Assembly (NCBI GenBank): GCA_033557465.1
Contig: CM066047.1
Span: 6,696,001-6,760,000, forward strand
Length of the DNA stretch: 64,000 bases
Direction: 5' to 3'
Origin: Ichthyophis bannanicus
Lineage: Eukaryota > Chordata > Amphibia > Gymnophiona > Ichthyophiidae
In this document: in pieces, positions 43,977 to 54,614 of the stretch
Position numbering within the stretch: the stretch's first letter is position 1
Layout: each line of letters starts with the position of its first letter
The notes under the pieces: generated by a model
What the model was told of the DNA's origin: nothing
Databases searched by the model: none
The model's input: only the letters and a program-made list of their open reading frames with translations
Translations under genes and position numbers: made by a program

Positions 43977-45657
43977 ATGCACTCAAGTATGGAGCAGACA
44001 GAGCTTAAAGATCCCAAATTACCCATGTCTACCAATAGCCAAATTAATATGAATAAAATACAGTCTCTAAAATGCTTGTATGCAAATGCTAGAAGTCTAA
44101 AACATAAGATGGGAGAGTTAGAATATATAGCACTAAATGAGAGGTTAGATGTGATTGGAATATCAGAGACATGGTGGAAGGAGAACAACCAGTGGGACAC
44201 TGTGATACCTGGGTACAAACTATATCGTAATGATAGAGCTGATCAAATTAGTGGAGGGGTTGCGCTCTATGTTAGAGAGGGCATTTAGTCAGAAAGGATT
44301 AAAGTTTTGCAGGAAACAAAATTTCCTGTAGAATCTCTATGGATTGAAATTCCATGTAAAAAGGGGAAGGTAATGGTGGTGGGGGTGTACTATCGACCGC
44401 CTGGCCAGAATGAACAAATGGATGATGAAATGCTCAAAGAAATCAAGAAAGCTAACAAAAGTTACAGTGCGTTAATAATAATGGGCGATTTCAATTACCC
44501 CGGTATCGACTGGGTCAGTGTCACGGCAGGACATGCTAGGGAGATAGTTCCTTGATGACATAAATGACTGCTTCTTGGAGCAGCTGGTCCATGAACCGAT
44601 GAGAGGGGAAGCCATATTAGACCTAGTACTTAGTGGAACACCAGGTCTAGTGCAAGAGATAAGGGTGTTGGGGCCACTTGGCAATAGTGATCATAGCATG
44701 ATCGCCTTTGGTTTAATTAGTGGAGGAGGGATAGTAAGGAAATCCACAGTACTACCTTTTAACTTTCGAAAGGGAGACTATGATAAAATGCGGAAAAATA
44801 GTTAAGAAAAAACTAAAAGGAACAGTTGCAAAGGTTAAAGACGTACATCAGGCTTGGCTGTTGTTGAAAAATACTATCTTGGAAGCCCAGACCAGCTGTA
44901 TTCCACGCTTTAAGAAAAGTGGAAGGAAGTCCAAAGAACTGCCAGCATGGTTTAAAGGTGAGGTCAGAGAGGCTGTTGTTGCCAAGAAAGCATCTTTCAG
45001 GAAATGGAAAAAAGAACCAAACGATGAAACCTGGAAACAGCACAAGCACTGGCAGGTCAAATTCAAGGCACTGACAAAGAAGGCAAAGAGAGAATTTGAG
45101 AAGAAGCTTGCTGCAGAAGCAAAAATGCGCAATAAAGATTTTTTTTAAGTACATTCGTAGCAAAAAGCTTGTGAGAGAGTCAGTTGGACCATTAGATGAT
45201 AGAGGAGTTAAAGGGGCACTAAGAGGCGACAAGGCGATAGTGGAGAGACTGAATGAATTCTTTGCTTCTGTCTTTACTGAGGAAGATGTAGGGATGTTAC
45301 CCATGACTGAAGTGGTATTTAAAGGTGCGGAAGAATTGAAGGAAATATCGATACATCGGGAAGATGTATTACAACTATTAGATAAACTGAAGAGTAGCAA
45401 ATCACTTGGGCTGGATGTTATACATCCAAGGGTGTTAAAAGAACTGAAATATGAGATTGCAAACCTGCTATTAGTAATCTGTGAACTATCATTAAAATCA
45501 TCTCTAATACCTGAAGAATGGCGGATCGCCAATGTAACACCAATTTTTAAAAAGGGTTCCAGGGATGATCCGGGAAACTACAGACCGGTGAGCCTCACGT
45601 CAGTACTGGGAAAAATGGTAGAAACCATCATAAAGAATAAAATTACTCAGCATGTAG
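43977..45657 (+). pseudogene. CR1 ORF2, N-terminal part: endonuclease and start of RT
   Basis: 43977-44288 encodes YANARSL (Asn), ISETWW (Glu) and VIPGYKLYRND. 44307-44555 encodes YYRPPGQN and MGDFNYPGIDW (Asp, Asn). 44575-44805 encodes NSDHSMI (Asp-His). Together these are a full AP-like endonuclease active-site set. 45096-45657 starts the RT (GLDVIHPRVLKEL, NYRPVSLTSVLGKMVE). Frame breaks occur near 44288, 44556, 44790 and 45140. An SPGPDG-to-SLGLDV change is seen in the RT finger region. Confidence 0.88.
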
Positions 45658-45661
45658 ATAG

Positions 45662-47325
45662 TGTGACACCGCTCACCACTCAGCCCCAGTATTAAGGCTG
45701 TTTAGAAAGTGGGACACAGTTAAAGTTACTTTGTTTGTGCTGTTTGCCTGGTATTCTTATGTAGTTGTAGCCCAGTGATGACAGCCAAAGTTAGGTTAAG
45801 GGTGAACAATATATTTATTGTCGCACAGGGTTTCTTCCCCCAAAACAGAGCAAAAGAGAAGATACGTGTTTGTAACAAATAAAGTCCAAAATGAAACAGT
45901 CCTCCTGATACTTCTCAGGGTACAGATGCAACTCAAAAATCAGCTTCTTATATTTCCTCCAACTTTCCAGGATAACAGCATTGCTTCCAAACACCAGTAA
46001 GGCTTTCCTAATAAAACTTCTAAAAAGAAACTTCTCCGTGTTGTGGTTTTTATTCCACGTGTGCTTAACAACGATTAGGCTTCCACAGCACCCTTATATA
46101 CATAGGATACAATTAAACTGCACCTTAGAACTCTTTCTTACAGATGCCACAATCCATCTCCGAGTCACTGCTCGAGGATAAGGGATTGTCTGTCTGCATC
46201 GGCTCACTCAAGATCTGGGGTTTCTTGAACACAAGGATAAAAAGAATCCACAGACTTCAAGTGTTTAAGGAGAGTCTGTATCTGCTTCCATCTACTATCC
46301 TTACGTCTCCTAGGCACTTGCAGGGTTTCAGGCTTATTGGCCCTCTTAAACAGTTCATAGAAAGGATTTCTCTCTTCCCTGTCTCGCCCGGATATCACTC
46401 TCTGGTTGGGTGGAACATATCTCTCCTGACACTGCTTTACAAGTTCCTTTAATACAGCCTGGTCCTCAAAATCTGACTCTAGCTCCGTGTCCCGTTGCTG
46501 GCAATTAGTAGCTTGCTGACGTGCAGCTGGGCTACACTCTGAACTGCAGCTTCTGACACGTTCTCTATTATAAGGAAACACTTGTACTTTATGAGCTGGG
46601 GTTTCCCTTCTACCCAGCTTTTCTCTTATCAATCTGGTTCTAAGAAAAGTCTCTGAGGAGTTACTTCTATCTCTCTTAGGTAAGAACTCTAATCTTTGCT
46701 TCAAAGGTTTATAGGAGTTTCTGACCTGATTCTCCTTTGGCTGAGGGCTGTTCCTTCCAGGAAGCACTTTCAACTGCCTCCCCCGAGACGTGGCTGTTCC
46801 TGGGCAAAGTGGCTGGCAATCTTCCAAGTACTTGGTTCCCACCTGGCTCTCTTTGCTTCCAGCTCTGCCTCTTTGGGACTTCAAGTCTCTGCCTGGACCT
46901 GACTTTCCTAGCCCTCTGGAAAAAGGCTCTGACTCCAAGGCTGCATCCAATTCCTTTGGGTCAGTTTCTCCCCACTGTGTCCACTGTGGGGCTCCTTCCT
47001 CCTTCCTTCTCCTTTCCCGTTCTCCTCCTCTTTCTGCTTCCTCCTCGTCTTTCTGCTTTCCCTCCTCTCCTTCTCTTGAATCTACTACTTCCTGGTTATG
47101 AGGACTTAGTTGTCCAATCGGGCGTAAGTCCACCCCTTTCCCTGATAGGATAGCTCTCCTGGTTAGACTGGGGCTAGGGTGGGGCTCCCTTTCTACTCTC
47201 TCGTGTAGTGAAGCTTTGTGTGCTGAGGTTTTAAGCCCTTCCTGCCCTGTATTTCTGGCAGGTTCAGAGGACAAAGAGTATTTAAAACCCTTTTTCTTAC
47301 TCTCTAAAGCCTCTGCCTTGTCACA
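45662..47325 (-). mobile_element. LTR-like unit A (TG...CA, 4-bp TSD) inserted in CR1 ORF2
   Basis: Ends TGTGACACC and CCTTGTCACA give a 7-base perfect inverted repeat (TGTGACA). ATAG is duplicated at 45658-45661 and 47326-47329. The empty site is shown by other CR1 copies (gtagATAGtcatgg). The unit is 1664 bp. On the minus strand it has a frame open from the terminal TGT, a TTTAAATAC TATA-like word about 38 bases in, and AATAAA at 45814-45819. It is related to unit B by the 3' phrase TGTGTCCCAC and by protein motifs. A long solo LTR is the simplest reading; the internal region of its parent is not in the window. Confidence 0.75.
46204..47325 (-). pseudogene. Unrecognised protein frame of LTR-like unit A
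   Basis: The frame runs 373 codons from the first TGT of the element (47325) to a stop at 46204, with no stop inside. It is strongly charged: an Arg/Glu-rich stretch (EEAERGGERERRRKEEG) lies near codon 95-115, and a conserved-looking part near the end (RNPFYELFKRANKPETLQV, KDSRWKQIQTLLKHLK). Just past the stop, in another frame, LSEPMQTDN and SEMDCGIC occur, matching SEPMQ...EEMDC of unit B, so the last 30 residues were shifted by an indel. No known domain, membrane segment or signal peptide seen. Confidence 0.55.
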
Positions 47326-48536
47326 ATAGTCATGGCCTAATGGGAGACAGCCAACATGGCTTTAGAGAAGGAAGATCTTGTCTTACTAATCTGTTATGTT
47401 TTTTTGAAAGTGTGAATAAACAGGTGGACAAAGGTGAGTCGGTTGATATAGTGTATCTAGACTTTCAGAAAGCCTTTGACAAGGTCCCTCATCAGAGACT
47501 TTTGGCAAAACTAAAAAGAGTCATGGGATAGGAGGCAGTGTACTACTGTGGATCAGGAACTGGTTAAAAGATAGAAAGCAGAGGGTTGGGCTAAATGGCC
47601 AATTTTCCCAATGGAGAAAGGTGAATAGTGGTGTACCCCAGGGAGCTGTGCTGGGTCCGCTGCTTTTTGACATATTCATAAATGACCTGGAAAGTGGAAT
47701 AACGAGTGAGGTTTATCAAATTTGTAGATGACACAAAACTATTTAAAGTTGTTAAAACCCAAGAGGATTGTGAATAATTGCAAGAGGATCTTGATAAATT
47801 GGAAGACAGGGCATCAAAATGGCAGATGAAATTTAATGTGGACAAGTGCAAGGTTATGCACCTAGGGAAGAGCAACCCAAACTATGGTTACACGATGCAA
47901 GGTTCCACATTAGGAACCACCACCCAGGAAAAAGATTTAAGCGTCACTGTGGATAACATGTTAAAACCCTCGGCCCAGTGTGCTGCGGCGGCCAAGAGAG
48001 CAAATAGAATGCTAGGTATCATAAGGAAAGGAATGGAAAATAAAACAAAAGAGATTATAATGCCTCTATACCATTCCATGGTGAGACCGCACCTTGAATA
48101 TTGTGTGCAATTCTGGTCGCCGTATCTTAAAAAGGATATAGCGTTATTAGAAAAGGTTCAGAGAAGAGCCACCAAAATGGTAAAGGGGATGGAAGGATAC
48201 TCCTATGAAGAAAGGCTAAAAAGGTTAGGGCTCTTTAATCTGGAAAAGAGACGGCTGAGGGGAGATATGATAGAAGTCTATAAATTAATGAACGGAGTGG
48301 AACGAGTAAACGTAGATCGACTATTTACGTTATCAGAATATAGAAAGACTAGGGGACATGCAATGAAGCTACAGGGTAAACTACTTAAGACTAATAAAAG
48401 AAAATATTTTTTCACTCAACGTGTAATCAAACTCTGGAATTGGTTACCGGAGGATGTAGTAAAGGCTGTTAGTGTAGCTGGGTTTAAAAAAGGTATGGAC
48501 AAGTTCCTGGAGGAAAGGTCCATAAACCATTATTAA
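47326..48536 (+). pseudogene. CR1 ORF2, C-terminal part: RT after the insertion
   Basis: Continues the RT with [67 protein letters not shown] and the catalytic box [10 protein letters not shown] (near 47720). 47778-48536 is an intact 252-codon C-terminal stretch ([18 protein letters not shown] to NWLPEDVVKAVSVAGFKKG) ending at the natural stop. Breaks occur near 47525, 47705 and 47775. Confidence 0.88.
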
Positions 48537-48706
48537 GAAGGGACCCAGGATATCAATGCTTGACCTAGTACAAGCATTGCAGAACCTGTGTCTTTTGGGG
48601 AAACTGCTAGGTACATATGACCTAGATTGGCCACTGTTGGAAACAGGATACTGGGCTTGATGGACCTTGGTCTGACCCAGTATGGCATATCTTATGTTCT
48701 TATGTT

Positions 48707-49200
48707 CATAGCCCATTACCAGTCCTAAGCCCCCAATCAGCCCACTTGTAGTCTTAGCCCCCCCACAGCCCACTTCCAGTCTTAGCCCCCCCATCAGTCC
48801 ATTACCAGTCATAAGCCTTCAGAATCTTCCATGTGGCCTCAGCGCGGGCTTTTCAGAGCTGCACGAAGAAAGAGAGTTTCCCTTACTCGCGGCTCTGTTA
48901 ATCGCACCACGGGGCTAAATCCCATCAGCCCCACAGCGGGATTAACAGAGCCGCGAGAGGAGAAGCTCTCTCTCTCTTCACGCGGCTCTGACAGCCGATG
49001 CTGAGGCCACATGGAGGACTCTGCAGGGCAGGGGGGGCCCCGCGGGATGCTCGATTCTGCCGCTGCCACGGCGGCAGCGGCAGCTGGTTTGTGTTTTTTT
49101 AACCTAGTTGGGCTGATGCAAGATGTTTTTTGCGCGGGGCCCCCTGAAACGCAGGGCCCTGTGCAAAAAACATTCTTGCTCAATGGACGGGCCAGCCCTG
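48707..49200 (-). mobile_element. hAT element copy 2, part 2 with terminal inverted repeat
   Basis: Resumes the minisatellite (cccattaccagtcctaagcccc), then GC-rich sequence matching the palindrome of copy 1 (48830-49080), and ends gacgggccagccctg at 49200, the reverse complement of a CAGGGCTGGCCCGTC terminus. The expected 8-bp TSD would be actagagg (49201-49208), but its partner is lost with the other end. Confidence 0.88.
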
Positions 49201-49369
49201 ACTAGAGGATGAACCAAGCTCCCATTCAGTGTTTTACATGTCACTGTGCCAACTGCTGTTTGCGAGACTGTAAACCTCCAGGACAAGGATCATCTTCTTT
49301 AGACGTATTAGTCACTGAATACGAGTCACAAGCAGGGACACTAGGTTATTCCCCATTTCCAGGGGCGTT

Positions 49370-49480
49370 TAAGATTGAGATTTTGCACCTAATGCGTTGG
49401 AGGATGAAGCTACTTGCCAAGAGCAAGTGGGGGATTTGAACCCTGGTTTCTCTGGTCCTTAGCAAGCCGCCCTAACCTGG
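49370..49480 (-). mobile_element. Probable tRNA-SINE remnant
   Basis: The minus strand reads ggttcaaatcccccacttgc (box B-like) followed by a core-like ttggcaagtagcttcatcctcc. The box A side is degenerate. Weak support. Confidence 0.4.
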
Positions 49481-50160
49481 ATTTCTCCTGTTCTCTGGCT
49501 GTACGTTCCTCACAATTGTTGCATTCATTTTCTGTAATCTCCCTGCTTACTGAGCCATGTAACGTGAGAATTTTATTATAAACCCATACAGCTCATTCAT
49601 CTCTCTTCAGTGTCGCCAGCTCCGACTCTGCCCTGACTGTTACTGATAGCAGGTGTTAAATTGCCATTTTACTGGGGACGGTCTGGATCCCCTGGCTGGT
49701 GCCTTCAGGAATGTATGAGGAGGAGCCAACTCTCTCGGCTCAGATTGATGATGTAACCAACAGACCTTAACTTTCTCCGTTCAGCACAATGGCGCCTGGA
49801 ACACCAGATACTGATTTACTGATAAGCAACTTGGTTTCGGGCGTTGGTTAATGTTAATCTCTTCCAACAAAATCCCTTGAAAAGAATTTCATTTTGTGAG
49901 CTGAGCAGTATGTCAAAGCTGAAAATGTTTCCATCAGACATGCTGATGTGTTGCATTTCGGGCTGACCCCCTTTCTCTGTGATATGGTGCAAGAGGATTT
50001 TACTATAAATGGAATATGAGCAGATTCCTTACAAATGTTCCCTTTGCAAGCAGATTTGCCTTCAGTAAACCTCCTATTCAATTTGTATTGAAAGATTTGT
50101 GGCTGTCATCTATAGTCAGATAAAATAACAAAGCAAATTATTTATGACAAAAAAAAATTT
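49481..50160. other. No recognised feature
   Basis: No gene or clear repeat. Short frames only. Confidence 0.4.
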
Positions 50161-50267
50161 AGAGCCTGATATTTAAAAAGGGTTTATGAGGGTAACAGCA
50201 TCCTGCTAACCACAAATCCCACAGAGCCTGCTGTCCGGCCACTACCACCAAGTATTGCCACAGACTG

Positions 50268-50716
50268 CCAAGCCCAGTATCCTGTTTCCAACAGTGGCCA
50301 ATCCAGGTCACAAGTACCTAGCAGTTTACCTCAGGACAAGCATTATGGAACCTGTGTCTTTTGGGGAAACAGTGCATTTCCCGGGTCCCCTTTAATAATT
50401 GTTTATGAACCTTTCTTCCAGGAACTTGCCCAAATCTTTAAACCCAGCTACACTAGCGGCTTTTACTGTATTCTCCGATAATGAATTCCAGAGTGATTAC
50501 AGGAGTGAAAAATTATCTTATTAATCTTACACTGTAGCTTCATTGCATGTCCCCTAGTCTTTCTATATTCTGATGACAAACAATCGATCTACGTTTACCC
50601 GTTCCACTCCATTCATTAATTTATAGACCTCCATCATATCTCCCCTCAGCTGTCTCTTTTCCAAGCTGAAGAGCCCTAACCTTTTAAGGACCATTGGATG
50701 ATAGAGGGGTAAAATT
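50268..50716 (-). mobile_element. CR1 LINE 3' fragment, minus strand, abutting a plus-strand scrap
   Basis: 50268-50690 is the reverse complement of the CR1 3' end (gcccagtatcctgtttccaacagtggcc to the LFNLEK block). From about 50690, accattggatgatagagg matches CR1 ORF2 (45189-45206) in the opposite orientation, an inversion junction. Confidence 0.8.
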
Positions 50717-50814
50717 TTTTGGCCACCGCCTCGTCACAAATGCCACACTGGCAGTTTTCGGTACTGTGTGTCTGCAGGTCCAAAACCCAATAAACCCCTT
50801 TGAATATTAACCCC

Positions 50815-51060
50815 TACCACCCCCCCCCCACACCCCTATCCCACACACCTACATGGGGGTAGGGGTGCGGGGGGGGGGAGGAGGGATGAGGAGGGTAAGA
50901 GTACATGGGGGTAGGGATGTGCGGGAGTAAGAGTGCCTGGGCATAGGGGTGGGGGGCTAGGGGTGCAGGGTAGTAGGGGTGCGGGGGAGTAAGAGTGCAA
51001 TGGGGTTGGAGTGCCTGGGCGTAGGGGTGGGGGATAGGGGTGCATAAAGTTTATGGCAGA
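50815..51060. repeat. C/G-run low-complexity tract
   Basis: C runs (50821-50829) precede an irregular G-rich repeat of the form gggtaggggtgcgggggagtaagagtgc, with unit length about 25-35 bases. Minus-strand Pro-rich frames here are artefacts. Confidence 0.85.
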
Positions 51061-51184
51061 TGTGAAACCGCTGCTCAGAGACATCCCATGATTGGCAGAA
51101 CTTTACAGCCTTATTCTATGCACCAGAGAGCAGGGCATCAGCCGCTAATATACATAGAAACCCCATGAAAGGACGCTGCTCACT

Positions 51185-51400
51185 GGCATTTAAACCGCCG
51201 CTCCGGAGACTCATTTAAGATCAGGGAATGCAGATGATTTCATCTTGGTGTGTGGGCGGGAACCTCTCCTCACCTCACAGGCTGCTTAGCAACTGCCCTG
51301 CTCACCGGCATTTAAACCGCCGCTCCGGAGGCGCGCCCACGCCTTGCAGGCCCGCGCCTGAGGGCCTCGCCAGAGGGCCCTTTGGCGTGGCCCTTAGGCG
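51185..51400. repeat. Short direct repeat in CpG-rich sequence
   Basis: GCATTTAAACCGCCGCTCCGGAG occurs, split here as GCATTTAAACCGCC-GCTCCGGAG, at about 51188-51210 and again at about 51309-51331, each preceded by ctgctcac(t/c)g. The second copy runs into CpG-rich sequence (51331-51405). Function unknown. Confidence 0.6.
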
Positions 51401-51539
51401 GGGTCCATGGCAAATGATTAAAATCATACAGAAATTGTGAGTCTATTTCTCATGCCTGTAGTTTGTGAAGGTAGTCTGCTGTTCTGTTTTCTCCTATCTG
51501 TGCTATCATTTTGTCTATCTTATTAATGGCGTTCTTTTC

Positions 51540-51640
51540 TTATTTTCCATAACATAAATGTAGGATTGTAAACCGCTCTGATGCTTCTTGGCCTGAGCAG
51601 TATATCAAATGTAATAAACATAAACATAAGAGGAGCAGAT
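51540..51640 (+). mobile_element. L2-type LINE 3' end
   Basis: gtaaaccgctctgatgcttcttggcctgagcagtatatc followed by aataaacataaacataa, the shared LINE tail with worn terminal repeats. It is the plus-strand counterpart of 7280-7330. Confidence 0.65.
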
Positions 51641-52003
51641 GAGGAGACCAGCATCAGGAGCAGAAGCAGGACGGGCATGGAGCTCCAGGCTGCCAGTCAG
51701 CAAGGTCATTCATGGTCACCAGAGGCTTCCTTGGTTGTGGGACGGACTCAAAAGGTTTACCTGACTCTTTACATATTAAAGAAAGTCTCCATATCCTCAA
51801 GCAGTATTTGCCCTGGTAAAGTCTATCATTTGCCCAATAGACTACCAGTGCCATAAACCAATTAGAAATTAATTCAGTATAAGAAATAGTTATGTGCAGG
51901 AGAGGTCTTGCAGAGCTGCCACACCGATATTATCACTGTTCAACAAGTTTTACAAAAGTCATGTCACTGAAATAAAAATAGTCATTTATCATCAATTTTT
52001 ATA

Positions 52004-53419
52004 TGCTGAACACAAATATGACAGTGAAATTGCAAAGTTGGCTCTAGGTTTTTTGTAATCTACAAGAATTAATGTTTACATCATGAAATGCATGTCAATG
52101 GTAAATATAATAGGCCTTCAGTTAATACCTGTAAAAAACCAAGTCATAGACTACTTCTTAGATTTTTTTGCTTGTCTCTTGTACAGCTGTTCGGGAGCTT
52201 CTCTGGGGAGTGTCTAGCAGTAGTCAGCCAGCATTGTAGTGGACCATTTTCCCTGGTATCTTTGCTCCATCGTTGCGATATCCTGGTGAAAACGTTCGCC
52301 CTGTTCATCACTAACCATACCACAGTTGTCATGAAAGAAATCAAGATGGGAATCAAGGAAATGGATCTTTAGAGACATATTGCAGCCAGGTTTCTGATAC
52401 TGCATCAGCATGTCTTCTACTAGTTCCTTGTAGTTTTCTGCCCTAACATTCCCAAGAAAGTTTGTTGAAACTAGGTGAAAAGTATTCCATGCTTGTTTCG
52501 CATCACCCTGCAGCAAGTTGTTGAACCGGTCATCTTTGAAGAGCTCTTGAATCTGAGGACCCACAAAAACTCCCTCTTTAATCTTTGCTTCGCCGAGTCG
52601 AGGGAATTTTTCATGCAGGTATCGGAAAGCTGGCGAAGTGTGGTCCATGGCTTTCGCGAAGTTTTTCATCTAACCTAGTTTGATGTGAAGGGGTGGTAGC
52701 AGGTTTTGTGAGCCTCAACCAGAGCTGGGTTCTGGATATTCTTCTCTCCAACTGTTACATTTTGTCTGCAATTCCATTCCTTCCGCAAGTAGTGCCGATC
52801 CCTTGCTCGGCTATCCTACTCACATAAGAAACACATGTATTTTATATATCCCTGCTGCAGTCCCATTAAAAGGGCAACTACCTTCAAGTCACCACAGAGG
52901 TGCCAGCTGTACTTGCTATAGTTAACGTAAAGCGTGTACTGACTTCCATTATCGTATGTCTTTCATGTGGACGGCATGCGCTACTGGAATAGATGGAAGA
53001 CGCTTTCCATTGTTCAAAAGTACAGCCTTCAGACTCAGTTTCATAGAGTCTATAAATATTCTCCAGTCTTGTGGGTCATGAGTGATTTTTAAGGTATTCA
53101 TGAGGCTTTCAATATCGGAACAGAATACCAGATTACTTTCCTTTCCGACTGCGTATAGTACACTGCTGACGTCAGATGGCTTCAGCAGCCATCTGGCAGT
53201 AGTATTGCATTGCATCAGAAAATGATGCAATCAACTCTGGATGATGTGTGCATGCTGGTATTATGCAATGTGATGCAATATTACATCGTTCAAAGCTTAT
53301 TTGGGTTGTTGATGTCCTACTGGATAAATTTACACGGTGAAACGTCAAAACTGAACTACATGCAATATCTCCAAAATGAGAGCCAATAAATTTTTTTTAA
53401 TGCTATATTCGTGTTCAGC
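52004..53419 (-). mobile_element. Decayed element with inverted repeats flanking a conserved uncharacterised protein
   Basis: GCTGAACACAAATATGACA at about 52004-52023 is mirrored by the reverse complement of 53401-53419 (GCTGAACACGAATATAGCA). A second shared word, TTGGCTCT, lies exactly 33 bases further in on both sides. Between them sits a minus-strand protein (52145-53232). This looks like a 1.4-kb DNA transposon or similar unit. No TSD could be fixed because the outer limits of the repeats are unclear. Confidence 0.6.
52145..53232 (-). pseudogene. Widespread uncharacterised repeat-encoded protein (SLKIHFL / GERFHQD family)
   Basis: Two good frames (52949-53230 and 52214-52669) join through decayed sequence into about 340 codons. 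Recognisable blocks: DWRIFIDSMKLSLKAVLL, IPVAHAVHMK, HLCGDLKVVALLMGLQQGY, YMCFLCE-stop-DSRARDRHY, MKNFAKAMD, AKIKEGVFVGPQI, FLGNVRAENYKELVEDML, MSLKIHFLDSHLDFF, DEQGERFHQDI, GKWSTTMLADYC-stop, and a basic end (YKRQAKKSKK). Both stops stand where family members, as I remember them, have Trp (TGG to TAG). From memory, near-identical blocks occur in many arthropod and some vertebrate predicted proteins without a named function. Confidence 0.7.
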
Positions 53420-54285
53420 TCACCAAGATACTACAGATTAGGGCCTTTTAAAGTCAGTAACGATTTCAATGTTGACCAGTGTATCCTGTTCCCAGCTCCG
53501 ACATTTATCCCCGGCAGGACAGCTCATAAGCAAGGGCTCATGAAGTGTTTCCCACAGTAAAACCTGAAACTTTTCTTTATTAACAGTCCTCATCCAACGC
53601 TATGGTAATCAGTTTTTCCCAGGAAAGTTACATTAATTGTGTACAAAATGTAATTATATAGCTGCTGAAAGGGAAGGGGAGGGAGGGAAGTCTGATGGCT
53701 TACCGGCAACACTGTCCATTTATATGTGGGTGATCTGTGTTCAATCTCAAGTCAGCACTATGCTCCGGCCGGGGGAAGGGGAAAAGTGTTCATAGCCCTC
53801 ACACAACAGTGACATCTAGTGGCCAAACTCAGGGTACATGTGTACCAGGCACTGGAGGGAACTGAAATGACTGATTAAACGAGAGGGGTGTGAAAAACAG
53901 GGACATCCCCAGGGCATTGTGTGGGAAGGCTTGAAATAGGGAAGCTAAAAAAAGCTGGATGATAAAACTACACTTTATACAACGAGAAGTTTCAGGTTAG
54001 GGTCTGGACATGCATGTAGAGTTTACAGAAAAACAGAGGAACAGGTGAAGTATCTAAGTTCCCAGGGATCCTGACTTTGCAGAAGAGGCTCCGCCTGCCC
54101 TCCTGTACCCTGAGGGAGCCACCACGTCTCCCTGCCCATCAGAAAGCCAGTCGTCACCCAAGAGATCATCTTCTGGACACATTTAACACCTATTAGCCAA
54201 AGCAGAGAAGAGGCAAGAGCCAGCAGGGCGGTCTGCTTTTACCATCACCGACGGAAAGGGTGGCGTGCTGCCGACTACATACAAT
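53420..54285. other. No recognised feature
   Basis: No gene or clear repeat found. Confidence 0.4.
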
Positions 54286-54289
54286 GTAT

Positions 54290-54610
54290 AACATTTTGGC
54301 CCGGATATTCAGAAGCACTTGTCCGAGAGTAGCTACTGCTCTCTGAATAAGTGCCGCTGCCTGGCTCTGCCCATTGATGGATAATGTCCCTGAACATACT
54401 AGAGGCCACTCCAGCACTAACTGATGGTGCCAGGGTGATGCGTGGGCTTCCCTTTAATTATCTGCATAGTGGCAATATTCGGTTTGCTATCCAGATACAG
54501 GGTGGAACTGCATCATTAGCAAAAATGCTAGTCTAAGGCTATTTCAATGACAAACTGACTTCAGCGCTATCAGATTTTCAGTGCCGCTTGCAGCCCAGAG
54601 ACCGCTGGTG
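54290..54610. repeat. Dispersed GATATTCAG-type repeat, copy 5
   Basis: Words shared with other copies: cccggatattcagaagcact, ctctgaataagtgccgctgcc, atattcggtttgc and cgctatcagattttcagtgccgc. The element is degenerate and its ends are unclear. Confidence 0.45.
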
Positions 54611-54614
54611 TATA

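Larger units (their letters stand above)
42359..48706 (+). mobile_element. Near-full-length CR1 LINE
   Basis: About 4.68 kb after removing unit A (45662-47325 and one 4-bp TSD copy), close to full CR1 length. It holds a 5' UTR (42359-43010), ORF1 with an esterase, ORF2 with endonuclease and RT, and a 3' UTR ending in the 8-base repeat (ttatgttcttatgttc). CATAG occurs at 42354-42358 and 48707-48711, a probable 5-bp TSD in hAT minisatellite sequence. ORFs carry several single-base shifts, so it is inactive but young-looking. Its 3' sequence is very close to the copies at 20808 and 14352. Confidence 0.92.

Noticed and set aside
45662..47325. Reading unit A as a cut-and-paste DNA transposon with a 4-bp TSD and TGTGACA inverted ends.
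   Set aside because: TG...CA ends plus AATAAA near the 3' end and the frame running in from the terminus fit an LTR better. I keep the DNA-transposon reading as a less likely option.
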